64,000 bases of DNA from Alphaproteobacteria bacterium (lineage in GTDB: Bacteria > Pseudomonadota > Alphaproteobacteria > CAAGCB01 > CAG-977): positions 215,661 through 279,660 of the forward strand of contig JAFZYY010000001.1 in the NCBI GenBank assembly GCA_017616015.1, in the 5' to 3' direction. The notes below the pieces were generated by a model. It was not told where the DNA came from. It saw nothing but the letters and a program-made list of their open reading frames with translations, and did no database searches. Made by a program: the position numbers and the translations under genes. Positions 52,459-60,907 of this stretch are shown one piece after another; within the stretch, counting starts at the first letter, position 1; each line of letters opens with the position of its first letter.

Positions 52459-53427
52459 ATGATTAAAAGAATTGGTTTGTTTTTGTGCGTTAACTTCGTT
52501 GTCTTGATTACGATAGGCCTCTTAGTGCGTTTGTTCGGCGTGGATCAATGGCTGACGCGGGAAGGCATTGATTATAATCAATTATTGGTTTTTTCGGCCA
52601 TTTTAGGTTTTACCGGTTCTTTTATTTCTTTAATGATGTCCAAAACTTTGGCCAAAATGTCTGTCGGCGCCCGCGTGATTACGGAACCGAAAACGGAAGA
52701 GGAAAGGTGGCTGGTCAAAACCGTCGGCGATTTGGCCGACGCGGCGCGCGTCAGAATGCCTGAAGTCGCCATTTATTCCGGAACGGCCAACGCTTTCGCA
52801 ACGGGCGCTTTTAAAGATGACGCGTTGGTCGCCGTATCAACGGGATTGCTGCGTTCCATGACTCGGCCGCAAGTGCGCGCTGTTCTGGCACATGAGATGT
52901 CGCATGTCAAAAACGGCGACATGGTGACAATGACTTTAATTCAAGGCGTTTTAAACACGTTTGTTTTCTTTTTTGCGCGCGTCGCCGCTTTTTTCCTGAA
53001 TTCGTCAAAGAACGACGATACTCATCGCAGGCGTTCCGGCGGAATAGGTTATTATTTTACCGTTCAGATTTTTGAAATCCTGTTCGGCATTCTGGCCAGC
53101 ATTATCGCTTTTGCCTTTTCCAGACACAGGGAATATAAAGCGGACGCCGGCGCGGCGGATTTGTTAGGCGGTCCTCAGGATATGATAGAGGCTTTGAAAG
53201 CTCTCGGCGCTTCAAAGACGGAGCCGCTGCCGTCGGAAATGAAAGCTTTCGGCATTGTGGACATGCCGTCTTTTTCGGAATTATTTTCCACGCACCCTTC
53301 GCTGCAAAACAGAATAAAGGCTTTGTCGAAAAATCTACCGCCGATTGATTCGGGTAAAAAGAAACAGCCGTCTTCCGGCGGAGTGTTCGGATCCGTTTCT
53401 TCCGATCGTTCAACGCCTTGGAATTAA
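52459..53427 (+). CDS. htpX: Zinc metalloprotease HtpX
   Basis: This 322-residue M48 protease degrades damaged inner-membrane proteins. Two N-terminal transmembrane helices (about 5-24 and 38-57) are followed by AHEMSHVKNGD with HExxH, a further hydrophobic region and HREYKADAGAADLLG bearing the third zinc ligand Glu. The C terminus is a Pro/Ser tail. It ends four bases inside the convergent UDG gene. Confidence 0.94.
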   Translation: MIKRIGLFLCVNFVVLITIGLLVRLFGVDQWLTREGIDYNQLLVFSAILGFTGSFISLMMSKTLAKMSVGARVITEPKTEEERWLVKTVGDLADAARVRMPEVAIYSGTANAFATGAFKDDALVAVSTGLLRSMTRPQVRAVLAHEMSHVKNGDMVTMTLIQGVLNTFVFFFARVAAFFLNSSKNDDTHRRRSGGIGYYFTVQIFEILFGILASIIAFAFSRHREYKADAGAADLLGGPQDMIEALKALGASKTEPLPSEMKAFGIVDMPSFSELFSTHPSLQNRIKALSKNLPPIDSGKKKQPSSGGVFGSVSSDRSTPWN

Positions 53428-54077
53428 GCTTTAAGCGCTTCCGTTAATGTTTTGAATACGGCCGTAAACATTTCCGGCGTCAGTTTTCCCGTGTTTACGT
53501 TGTAACGCGACGTATGATACGTGTCCAACAGCCGGATTGTTCTGCCGTTCCAGTTTAAGGTATGCAGGGCATTGTGCGCGAATTTAAAAGCCGTTTTCTT
53601 TTGTCCCAAAACGGATAATACCGCATTGTGAGCCAATCCGCCCAAAACCAGAATGACTTTCAGATTCGGCATCGCTTTTATTTCCCGCGCCAAGAATTGC
53701 CCGCACAGACGAACTTCTTCTCCGGTCGGCTTGTTTTCGGGGGGGACACAGCGCACGGCATTGGTCAGACGAGCGTTGATCAGACGGACGCCGTCGTCGG
53801 GGCGTGCCTGATACGTGCCTGAAGAAAAACCGAAATCGTGCAAATGACCATACAGCAAATCTCCAGCGAAATCACCGGTAAACGGCCGTCCGGTGCGGTT
53901 GGCTCCTTTTAATCCGGGCGCCAGACCGACGATTAGCAACTCCGCGTCCAAATCACCTAAAGAAGGAACCGGAGCATTAAAAAAATCTGGATACAGCTTT
54001 CTGTTTTTTTCCAAAAAAGAAACCAAGCGGGCGCATTGACGGCACGCTTGGTCGGGACAAATAAAATCAGGGGACAT
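53424..54077 (-). CDS. Family 5 uracil-DNA glycosylase (UDGb, Fe-S)
   Basis: The 217-residue protein has the motif VGLAPGLKGANRTGRPFTGD at its active site and LLDTYHTSRYNVNTGKL near the end, both diagnostic of family 5 uracil-DNA glycosylase. The N-terminal CPDQACRQCARL and later Cys (NAVRCVPPEN, RLCGQ) fit a [4Fe-4S] cluster. The enzyme excises uracil and some deaminated bases. It overlaps the NYN gene by 11 bases, forming a two-gene minus-strand unit. Confidence 0.9.
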   Translation of the reverse strand: MSPDFICPDQACRQCARLVSFLEKNRKLYPDFFNAPVPSLGDLDAELLIVGLAPGLKGANRTGRPFTGDFAGDLLYGHLHDFGFSSGTYQARPDDGVRLINARLTNAVRCVPPENKPTGEEVRLCGQFLAREIKAMPNLKVILVLGGLAHNAVLSVLGQKKTAFKFAHNALHTLNWNGRTIRLLDTYHTSRYNVNTGKLTPEMFTAVFKTLTEALKA

Positions 54078-54687
54078 AATCTGTCTTTTCGTTTAAATCA
54101 TCATATAATATGGACTGAGCCTTTGAAAAGTCGGGTTCGTTTTTAGCACTTTGCGGACTGCGGGAAATATCTTTGACCAGCTCTGTCAAATCCGTGAAGT
54201 GATCGGCCTGACGTCGTAATTCGTCCGCGACCATGGGCGGTTGAGACTGAACCGTTGAAACAACGGTGACACGCACGCCTTTGCGCTGGACGGCTTCAAC
54301 CAGACTGCGAAAATCGCCGTCGCCCGAAAAAAGAATGGCGTGATCGATGCTTTCCGCCATTTCCATTAAATCGACAGCCAGTTCGATGTCCATGTTTCCT
54401 TTAATTTTGCGGCGTCCCGTTGCGTCTGTAAATTCTTTTGTCGGCTTGGTCACCATAGTAAAACCATTGTAATCCAACCAATCGACTAAAGGACGAATAG
54501 GTGAATATTCTTGATCTTCTACTAATGCAGTATAATAAAACGCTCTAATTAGTCTGCCTTTTGTAGAAAAAAAGTCTAAAAGTTTCTTGTAATCAATGTC
54601 GAACCCTAACGCTCTGGCAGCAGCGTATAGGTTGGAACCATCTATAAACAAAGCAATTTTTTCTCCGGCATAGCAACGCATAAGCAC
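54067..54687 (-). CDS. NYN-domain (LabA/DUF88 family) protein
   Basis: This 206-residue protein begins with IALFIDGSNLYAAARALGF, has NMDIELAVDLMEMAESIDHA and LFSGDGDFRSLVEAVQRKG, the Asp residues of the PIN-like NYN nuclease fold. Family members are predicted RNases, and LabA-type proteins are widespread in alphaproteobacteria. The C-terminal ~40 residues are a disordered tail. It is translationally coupled to the UDG gene and divergent from rpoZ. Confidence 0.86.
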   Translation of the reverse strand: MLMRCYAGEKIALFIDGSNLYAAARALGFDIDYKKLLDFFSTKGRLIRAFYYTALVEDQEYSPIRPLVDWLDYNGFTMVTKPTKEFTDATGRRKIKGNMDIELAVDLMEMAESIDHAILFSGDGDFRSLVEAVQRKGVRVTVVSTVQSQPPMVADELRRQADHFTDLTELVKDISRSPQSAKNEPDFSKAQSILYDDLNEKTDYVP

Positions 54688-54801
54688 AATCCTTTCAAAA
54701 ATATATACTTGAAAAACTACTATACAATAAATCGAAAAAATCGTTCTGCCAAGATGATTTTACTTCTATTCTTCAAATAATGTTTTTTTTGAAGAATGGA
54801 C

Positions 54802-54831
54802 TTGCATTTCGAAACGAATTGACGATATAAC
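54802..54831 (+). promoter_or_regulatory. Candidate promoter of the rpoZ operon
   Basis: TTGCAT (54802-54807) and TATAAC (54826-54831) with an 18-base spacer, about 50 bases upstream of rpoZ. Confidence 0.5.
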
Positions 54832-54883
54832 AGAAGTCCTTAAGGTTTTTTGTGTACACTCTAAATTTTTGGAAGTTAAAATA

Positions 54884-55255
54884 ATGGCACGCGTTACTGT
54901 AGAAGATTGCGTTTTAAAAGTCCCTAATCGTTTCGAACTGGTTTTACTGGCCGCTCAGCGCGCAAAAAACATCAGCGCCGGCGCTCCGATGACTGTGGAA
55001 CAGGATCGCGATAAAAATCCGGTTGTTGCTTTGCGCGAAATCGCCGATGAAACAATCAGCCTGTCCGATTTGGAAAATACGTTGGTCACAGGCATGCAGA
55101 AATTCGTCAAAGAAGAAGATGTTACCGTCGAAGAAGACGACAGCATCAAAGCCGCCGATGCGGAATTAGCCGCTTTAACCGATGAATTCGCTCATCTGAA
55201 CGACACGGAAGCCGCAATTAACGAAGCCGGTTCTTTTGAAGTGACAGAAGAATAA
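54884..55255 (+). CDS. rpoZ: RNA polymerase omega subunit
   Basis: The 123-residue protein begins [20 protein letters not shown] and has [20 protein letters not shown] and [14 protein letters not shown], all classic omega motifs, plus an acidic C-terminal tail. Omega stabilises the RNA polymerase core. ATG 54884 gives the family's usual N terminus; an earlier in-frame ATG at 54869 adds five residues. It is followed by rsh, an order conserved in alphaproteobacteria and probably used for the stringent response. Confidence 0.95.
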   Translation: MARVTVEDCVLKVPNRFELVLLAAQRAKNISAGAPMTVEQDRDKNPVVALREIADETISLSDLENTLVTGMQKFVKEEDVTVEEDDSIKAADAELAALTDEFAHLNDTEAAINEAGSFEVTEE

Positions 55256-55286
55256 CGACCGACTCTTTAATAAATGGGAAGGCGTT

Positions 55287-57437
55287 ATGCTGCGTCAATT
55301 CGAATTGGTGGAGCGAGTCCGTTCTTATGATCCCAATGTAGATGAAGAGGGATTGGACAGGGCGTATGTTTTTGCCGTCAAAATGCACGGTTCGCAGAAA
55401 CGCGCCTCGGGCGATCCGTATTTTTCCCACCCCGTCGAAGTCGCCGGCATTCTCACCGAATATAAATTGGATTACGCCTCGATTGTAACGGCCTTGTTGC
55501 ACGACACGATCGAGGATACGGCCGCTTCTTATGAGGACATTAAAGAAATGTTCGGCGAAGAAGTGGCCAAACTGGTTGAAGGCGTTACCAAACTCAGCCG
55601 GATTCAGTTGCAGTCCGACCAGACGAAGCAGGCTGAAAATTTCCGCAAGCTTTTGTTGGCGATGTCGGAAGATATTCGCGTTTTGCTGGTCAAGCTGGCG
55701 GATCGCGTTCACAATATGCGAACGCTGCAATTCCATAAAAAGCCCGAAAAACGTCAGCGCATCGCGCGCGAAACAATGGAAATTTACGCGCCTTTGGCCG
55801 AACGCATCGGTATGCAGGAAATGAAAAACGAGCTGGAAGAGCTCTCTTTTAAAGAACTGTATCCCGAAGCCTATGAATCCATCAATGTCAGATTGTCTTT
55901 CCTGCGCGAGCAGGGGGGAGATTTGGTGGCGCGCATTATCGCCGCGTTAAAAGAGGATTTAAAGGATTCCGGTATTAAATGCGAAGTGACCGGACGCGAA
56001 AAATCGCCTTATTCCATTTGGCGGAAAATGCAGCGGCAGAACGCGACGTTTGAACAACTGTCGGATATTATGGCTTTTCGCGTCATTGTTCCGACCGTCG
56101 CCGATTGTTATCACGTGTTGGGGATTATTCATACGAAATATCCCATGATTCCCGGTCGGTATAAAGACTATATCTCAACGCCGAAACCCAACGGCTACAA
56201 GTCTTTGCATACAGGCGTCATCGGTCCTGAAAAACACAGAATCGAAATTCAGATTCGCACGCAGGAGATGCATGACATCGCCGAAATCGGTCTGGCGGCG
56301 CACTGGCGCTATAAACAGGGCGATTATAAAACGGACGGACGGCAATTCGCCTGGCTGCGCGAATTGTTGGATATTATGGAACAGTCCGATAATCCCGAAG
56401 AATTCCTGGAACATACCAAAATGGAAATGTATCAGGATCAGGTGTTCTGTTTTTCCCCGAAAGGCGACTTGATTACTTTGCCGAAAAATGCGACGGCGAT
56501 TGACTTTGCGTACGCCGTTCATTCAGGCGTCGGCAACAAATGCGTCGGCGTTAAAATCAACGGAAAAATCAGACCGCTGCGAACGATTTTAACAAATGGC
56601 GATCAAGTCGAAATTTTAACGTCGAAAACGCAGACGCCGTCTCCGGAATGGGAACGTTTTGCCGTTACCGGAAAGGCCAAAGCGGCGATCCGGCGCTTTG
56701 TCCGCGCGCAAAAACGCGAGCAATACCTTGAAGTCGGCCGTCAAACGCTGCAACGCACCTACAAGTCGGAAGGATATGAATATTCGGATAAAAGTCTTGA
56801 AAATGTTCTGACGAATTTCAAACAGGCTACCGTTGAAGATCTGATCGCTTCTGTCGGAGAAGGAAGCATACAGGCGTCCGACGTGGTCGATGCCGTGTTT
56901 CCCGGACATAAATCCCGTTTTGTTCGCGTCGTTGACGCAATTAAGCGCGGGGCGAAAAAGATCGGCGACAAGACTTCGGATAAAAAGCAAAGTCCGATTA
57001 ACGGGTTAATTCCCGGCATGGCGATCAACTTTGCGAAATGCTGTCACCCTCTGCCGGGGGATCGCATCGTCGGTATCGTCACGACCGGAAAAGGCGTGAC
57101 CATTCACACGATCGACTGCGTGACTTTGGAAAAGTTTTCGGCGGAACCGGAGCGTTGGTTGGACGTGTCGTGGAATGAGGACGTCGTTTCCGGCGAAAGT
57201 CATATTTCCCGCCTGCGCATCGTTTTGGTTAATCAGCCGGGCAGTTTGGGAACGTTGTCAAACGTTATCGCAAAGAACCACGGCAATATCGCCAATTTGA
57301 ATATTCTGGAAAGAACGCCCAGCTTTTTTGATTTGTCTGTCGATATTGAAGTTCAGGACGTCAGGCATTTGAGCGATATTATGGCGGCTTTGCGCGCCAG
57401 TCCGGGAATCAGCTCGGTTCGCCGCGCGCAGGATTAG
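55287..57437 (+). CDS. rsh: Bifunctional (p)ppGpp synthetase/hydrolase Rsh
   Basis: This 716-residue RelA/SpoT homolog has an HD hydrolase domain (about residues 20-190, with YFSHPVEVAGIL and ALLHDTIEDT intact), a synthetase domain (about 230-350, SPYSIWRKMQ, YKDYISTPKPNGYKSLHT), a TGS domain (about 395-455), a Cys-rich helical part (FAKCCHPLPGDRIVGIVT) and a C-terminal ACT domain (about 635-716). It makes and degrades ppGpp/pppGpp. A single Rsh is usual in alphaproteobacteria. Starts 31 bases after rpoZ. Confidence 0.97.
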   Translation: MLRQFELVERVRSYDPNVDEEGLDRAYVFAVKMHGSQKRASGDPYFSHPVEVAGILTEYKLDYASIVTALLHDTIEDTAASYEDIKEMFGEEVAKLVEGVTKLSRIQLQSDQTKQAENFRKLLLAMSEDIRVLLVKLADRVHNMRTLQFHKKPEKRQRIARETMEIYAPLAERIGMQEMKNELEELSFKELYPEAYESINVRLSFLREQGGDLVARIIAALKEDLKDSGIKCEVTGREKSPYSIWRKMQRQNATFEQLSDIMAFRVIVPTVADCYHVLGIIHTKYPMIPGRYKDYISTPKPNGYKSLHTGVIGPEKHRIEIQIRTQEMHDIAEIGLAAHWRYKQGDYKTDGRQFAWLRELLDIMEQSDNPEEFLEHTKMEMYQDQVFCFSPKGDLITLPKNATAIDFAYAVHSGVGNKCVGVKINGKIRPLRTILTNGDQVEILTSKTQTPSPEWERFAVTGKAKAAIRRFVRAQKREQYLEVGRQTLQRTYKSEGYEYSDKSLENVLTNFKQATVEDLIASVGEGSIQASDVVDAVFPGHKSRFVRVVDAIKRGAKKIGDKTSDKKQSPINGLIPGMAINFAKCCHPLPGDRIVGIVTTGKGVTIHTIDCVTLEKFSAEPERWLDVSWNEDVVSGESHISRLRIVLVNQPGSLGTLSNVIAKNHGNIANLNILERTPSFFDLSVDIEVQDVRHLSDIMAALRASPGISSVRRAQD

Positions 57438-57453
57438 TCGGGAGGGTTCTGTT

Positions 57454-57870
57454 ATGATTATCGGTGTCGGAACGGATTTGGTTGACATCAGACGCATAGA
57501 ACGGACAATCTCCCGTTTCGGGAAAACTTTCTGCGATCGGATTTACACCGCGGAAGAGCAGACGCTGTGCGATTCCCGCGAAGGAAAGAAAAGAATATCG
57601 GCATACGCTATGCGTTTCGCCGCAAAAGAAGCGTGCTCGAAGGCTTTGGGAACGGGCTTGCGGCAAGGCGTTTTCTGGCGTGATATGGCCGTCGGCCATT
57701 TGCCAAGCGGAAAGCCGGTTATGACATTGACCGGCGGCGCTTTAAAGCAAATGAATTCCTTAGCGCCCGGAGAAATTACACCTCAAATAGATGTTTCTTT
57801 AACAGACGAATATCCGTATGCTATGGCGGTTGTCATCATCAGCACGGAAGACGAACAGGGAATAGAATAA
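57454..57870 (+). CDS. acpS: Holo-[acyl-carrier-protein] synthase
   Basis: The 138-residue enzyme transfers phosphopantetheine from CoA to ACP. It has IIGVGTDLVDIRRIERT with the metal-binding Asp and RFAAKEACSKALGTGLRQG with the catalytic Glu-Lys. Length is normal. Its stop overlaps the lepB start by one base. Confidence 0.95.
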   Translation: MIIGVGTDLVDIRRIERTISRFGKTFCDRIYTAEEQTLCDSREGKKRISAYAMRFAAKEACSKALGTGLRQGVFWRDMAVGHLPSGKPVMTLTGGALKQMNSLAPGEITPQIDVSLTDEYPYAMAVVIISTEDEQGIE

Positions 57871-58610
57871 TGAATGAAAAAAACACACAAAGCGGCTTTT
57901 GGGAAACGACAAAAACAGTTGTTTACGCGATTTTGATCGCCTTGTTTGTCCGCACTGTCTTTGCCGAACCGTTCAGCATACCGTCCGGCTCCATGATTCC
58001 CACTTTGTTGGTCGGCGATTATTTATTCGTTTCAAAAATGTCAAACGGTTACAGTCGTCATTCTCTGCCGTTAAGCATGCCGTTAATCAAAGGGCGCATT
58101 TTTTATACGGAACCGAAGCGCGGCGATGTTCTGGTCTTTAAAATGCCTTCCGATAATCGCACTGACTACATTAAACGCCTGATCGGGTTGCCGGGAGATC
58201 GCATTCAAATGAAAGAAGGCCGCTTGTATATCAATGGCAATATGATGGAACGTATTTCCGAAGGGGAATATGTCATGCGCGACATTTCGGGAAAAGCCGT
58301 GCGCTTTGAAAAATTTACCGAAGTTCTGCCGGAAGGCTTCAAACACCCGATTTTGGAAGCTTCGGACGACGCGCAGTTTGATAACACCGAAGAATTCGTC
58401 GTGCCGGAAGATCATTTCTTTATGATGGGGGACAATCGCGATAATTCTTTGGACAGCCGGTCAATCAAGGTCGGTTTCGTGCCGAAAGTCAATCTGGTCG
58501 GAAAAGCAAAGTTTCTGTTCTTTTCAAATGACGGAACGGCGGCTTGGTGGCAATTCTGGAAATGGCCAATGGCCGTGCGGTGGTCGCGTTTGTTTAACGG
58601 TATAAAATAA
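57870..58610 (+). CDS. lepB: Signal peptidase I
   Basis: The 246-residue enzyme cleaves signal peptides of exported proteins at the periplasmic face of the inner membrane. An N-terminal transmembrane helix (about 12-32) is followed by PSGSMIPTLLVGDYLFVSK (catalytic Ser), RGDVLVFK, TDYIKRLIGLPGD (catalytic Lys) and MMGDNRDNSLDSR. Lies in the acpS-lepB-rnc run; rnc starts immediately after its stop. Confidence 0.96.
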   Translation: MNEKNTQSGFWETTKTVVYAILIALFVRTVFAEPFSIPSGSMIPTLLVGDYLFVSKMSNGYSRHSLPLSMPLIKGRIFYTEPKRGDVLVFKMPSDNRTDYIKRLIGLPGDRIQMKEGRLYINGNMMERISEGEYVMRDISGKAVRFEKFTEVLPEGFKHPILEASDDAQFDNTEEFVVPEDHFFMMGDNRDNSLDSRSIKVGFVPKVNLVGKAKFLFFSNDGTAAWWQFWKWPMAVRWSRLFNGIK

Positions 58611-59273
58611 ATGACGGATCTTGCCGAACTGTATCCCGCGTTAGGATATAACTTTAAAAGCAAAAAATTGTTGAAACAAGCCTTGACCTTAGGCTTTGAA
58701 AATCATTTTGCCGGTTATGAACGCCTTGAGTTTTTAGGAGATCGCGTGTTGGGCGTAATTATCGCCGATATGCTGTTCCGTACCTTTTCCAAAGAACCGG
58801 AAGGGGACTTAGCTCGTCGTTTTACCGCTTTGACGCGCGCGGAAACTTTGGCTTGTGTTGCCAAAGAGCTGCAATTCGAGCTTTATTTAATTTCGGCCGT
58901 CCCGTCAAACAAGCCGGAGCCGACAACAGCCGTTTTGTCGGATATATGCGAAGCCGTCATTGCCGCGTTATTTTTAGACGGCGGACTTGAAGCGGCGAAA
59001 CAATTCGTCGCGCGCTATTGGACGCCGTTAATGGAAAAACTGTCGGCACCGCCGGTAGACTCTAAGACCAAATTGCAGGAATGGGCGCAGGCGCGCAAGC
59101 TGTCTTTACCCGTTTACGCCCAGATAAGCCGGGAAGGGCCGGATCATAATCCCGTTTTTATTATGCAGGTTTCCGTTGAAGGCTTCGCTCCCGTCAGCGC
59201 TTCGGGCAAATCGAAACGGGAAGCGTCTCAGGCGGCGGCGGCCGAGTTTTTTAAAATATTGGAAAACAAATGA
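58611..59273 (+). CDS. rnc: Ribonuclease III
   Basis: The 220-residue double-strand RNase has the catalytic ERLEFLGDRVLGVIIAD block, a second acidic site (LSDICEAVIAALFLDGG) and a C-terminal double-stranded RNA binding domain (about 150-220, KLQEWAQARKLSLPVY). It processes rRNA and structured mRNAs. The stop overlaps the era start (ATGA). If the leader elements form long helices, Rnc is a natural processing candidate, but that is speculation. Confidence 0.96.
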   Translation: MTDLAELYPALGYNFKSKKLLKQALTLGFENHFAGYERLEFLGDRVLGVIIADMLFRTFSKEPEGDLARRFTALTRAETLACVAKELQFELYLISAVPSNKPEPTTAVLSDICEAVIAALFLDGGLEAAKQFVARYWTPLMEKLSAPPVDSKTKLQEWAQARKLSLPVYAQISREGPDHNPVFIMQVSVEGFAPVSASGKSKREASQAAAAEFFKILENK

Positions 59274-60169
59274 CGGAAACGGCGGAAAAATGCGGCTTTG
59301 TAACTCTTTTGGGGGCGCCGAACGCGGGCAAATCAACGCTGGTCAATTATATGGTCGGCGCAAAAGTTTCCATTGTTTCGCCGAAAGTGCAGACGACACG
59401 TTCCCGTATCCGCGGTATTTTTGTTAAAGAGAATTGCGAAATCGTTCTGATCGATACGCCGGGGATTTTTAAGCCGAAACGCCGTTTGGATCGGGCTATG
59501 GTTGCCGCGGCCTGGCAGGACGCCGAATACGCTGATACGCGGTTGGTGTTGGTCGACGCGCGGCGCGGCGTTGATGACGACACGCGCTCCATAATTGATT
59601 CTTTGGTTAAAAATAAGCTGAAGTCCGTCCTTGTTTTAAACAAGTCCGACCTTGTCAAACCGGCAAAGCTGATAGAGCTGTCTGCTAAATTAAACGAAAC
59701 GGCCGCTTTTGAAGAAACATTCATGCTGTCCGCCATGACGGGCGAGGGCGTGGATAAATTAGCGGACTATCTGATTTCCCGCATGCCGGAAAGCCCGTTT
59801 ATGTTTCCCGCGGATCAGGTTTCCGATTTGCCGAACCGTTTGCTTGCGGCGGAGATTACGCGGGAAAAGCTTTATCTGTGCTTAAATCAGGAATTGCCTT
59901 ATATCAGTACTGTTTTGACAGATTCTTGGAAGGAGGACGAAAAAGGAATCCGCATAGACCAGACGATTTTTGTTGAAAAAAACAATCAAAAACAGATTGT
60001 CATCGGCAAAAACGGATCCATGATTAAAAAAATCGGAACACTGTCCCGTCAGGAGTTGGAAAAACTGTTTGAATGCCGGATTCATTTGTTCTTGTTTGTC
60101 AAAGTCCGTGAAAAATGGGCGGAAAATCCGGAACATTATCGATCCTGGGGGCTGGATTTCAATGCCTGA
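59270..60169 (+). CDS. era: GTPase Era
   Basis: The 299-residue GTPase assists 30S assembly by binding 16S rRNA 3' end. It has the P-loop GAPNAGKSTLVNY, the Era-specific KVQTTRSRIRGIF, DTPGIFKP, NKSDLV and a C-terminal KH domain (about 205-295, QIVIGKNGSMIKKIG). Overlaps rnc (ATGA) and recO (8 bases). Confidence 0.96.
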   Translation: MTETAEKCGFVTLLGAPNAGKSTLVNYMVGAKVSIVSPKVQTTRSRIRGIFVKENCEIVLIDTPGIFKPKRRLDRAMVAAAWQDAEYADTRLVLVDARRGVDDDTRSIIDSLVKNKLKSVLVLNKSDLVKPAKLIELSAKLNETAAFEETFMLSAMTGEGVDKLADYLISRMPESPFMFPADQVSDLPNRLLAAEITREKLYLCLNQELPYISTVLTDSWKEDEKGIRIDQTIFVEKNNQKQIVIGKNGSMIKKIGTLSRQELEKLFECRIHLFLFVKVREKWAENPEHYRSWGLDFNA

Positions 60170-60890
60170 GTGGACGGACAGCGCTCTGATTATCGGTGTT
60201 AAAAAATTTGCCGAACGGGACGCCGTCGTTTCTTTTCTGACGCAAAATCATGGCCGGCATAACGGGCTTGTCAAGGGAGCTTTTTCCAAGCGTCATGCAG
60301 GGGATTTTCAAGTCGGAAACTTAGTGCAAATCAGTTGGAAAGCGCGATTGGAAGAGCATTTGGGATCCGTCAGAGCGGAGCTGTTAACGGCTTATGCAGT
60401 ACAGGTTTTGGACGATCCGATGCGTTTGACCGCTCTGTCCTGTCTGTGCGCGATGAGCTCCCTGTTGCCGGAAAGGGAAAGCGTTCCCGAGTTCTTTAAA
60501 AAAACATTGGAGCAAATCGCTTTATTACGTTTCGACGGCTGGGCGGAACGCTACGTCAGATGGGAAGCCGATTTGCTGAAAGCTTTGGGGTTCGGGTTGG
60601 ATTTATCCGCGTGTGCCGTAACGGGAACGACGCAGGATCTTGTTTATGTGTCTCCGAAATCGGGACGCGCCGTTTGCCGTGAAGCCGGAAAACCTTGGCA
60701 GGATAAATTGTTGGCATTGCCCGCTTTTTTTCAGAAAGCTTCAGAAGCCGCAGATAAAGACGAATTAAAAAAAGCTTTCAGTTTAACAGGATTTTTCCTT
60801 GAAAATTATGTAACAAAAACGCTAGACTGCTCTATTCCCTCTGTCAGAGGACGCCTGATCGCCGCTTTGATTGATGACAGGAACGGATAA
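60162..60890 (+). CDS. recO: DNA repair protein RecO
   Basis: The 242-residue protein has the RecO N-terminal OB-fold (EWTDSALIIGVKKFAERDAVV, HGRHNGLVKGAFSKR) and an alpha-helical C-terminal domain (SLLPERESVPEFFKK, GWAERYVRWEADLLKALGF). It loads RecA at gaps with RecR. ATG 60162 gives the standard start and overlaps era; a further upstream start would lie inside era. Confidence 0.93.
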   Translation: MPEWTDSALIIGVKKFAERDAVVSFLTQNHGRHNGLVKGAFSKRHAGDFQVGNLVQISWKARLEEHLGSVRAELLTAYAVQVLDDPMRLTALSCLCAMSSLLPERESVPEFFKKTLEQIALLRFDGWAERYVRWEADLLKALGFGLDLSACAVTGTTQDLVYVSPKSGRAVCREAGKPWQDKLLALPAFFQKASEAADKDELKKAFSLTGFFLENYVTKTLDCSIPSVRGRLIAALIDDRNG

Positions 60891-60907
60891 TTTCGGGTGA
60901 AAGCAAA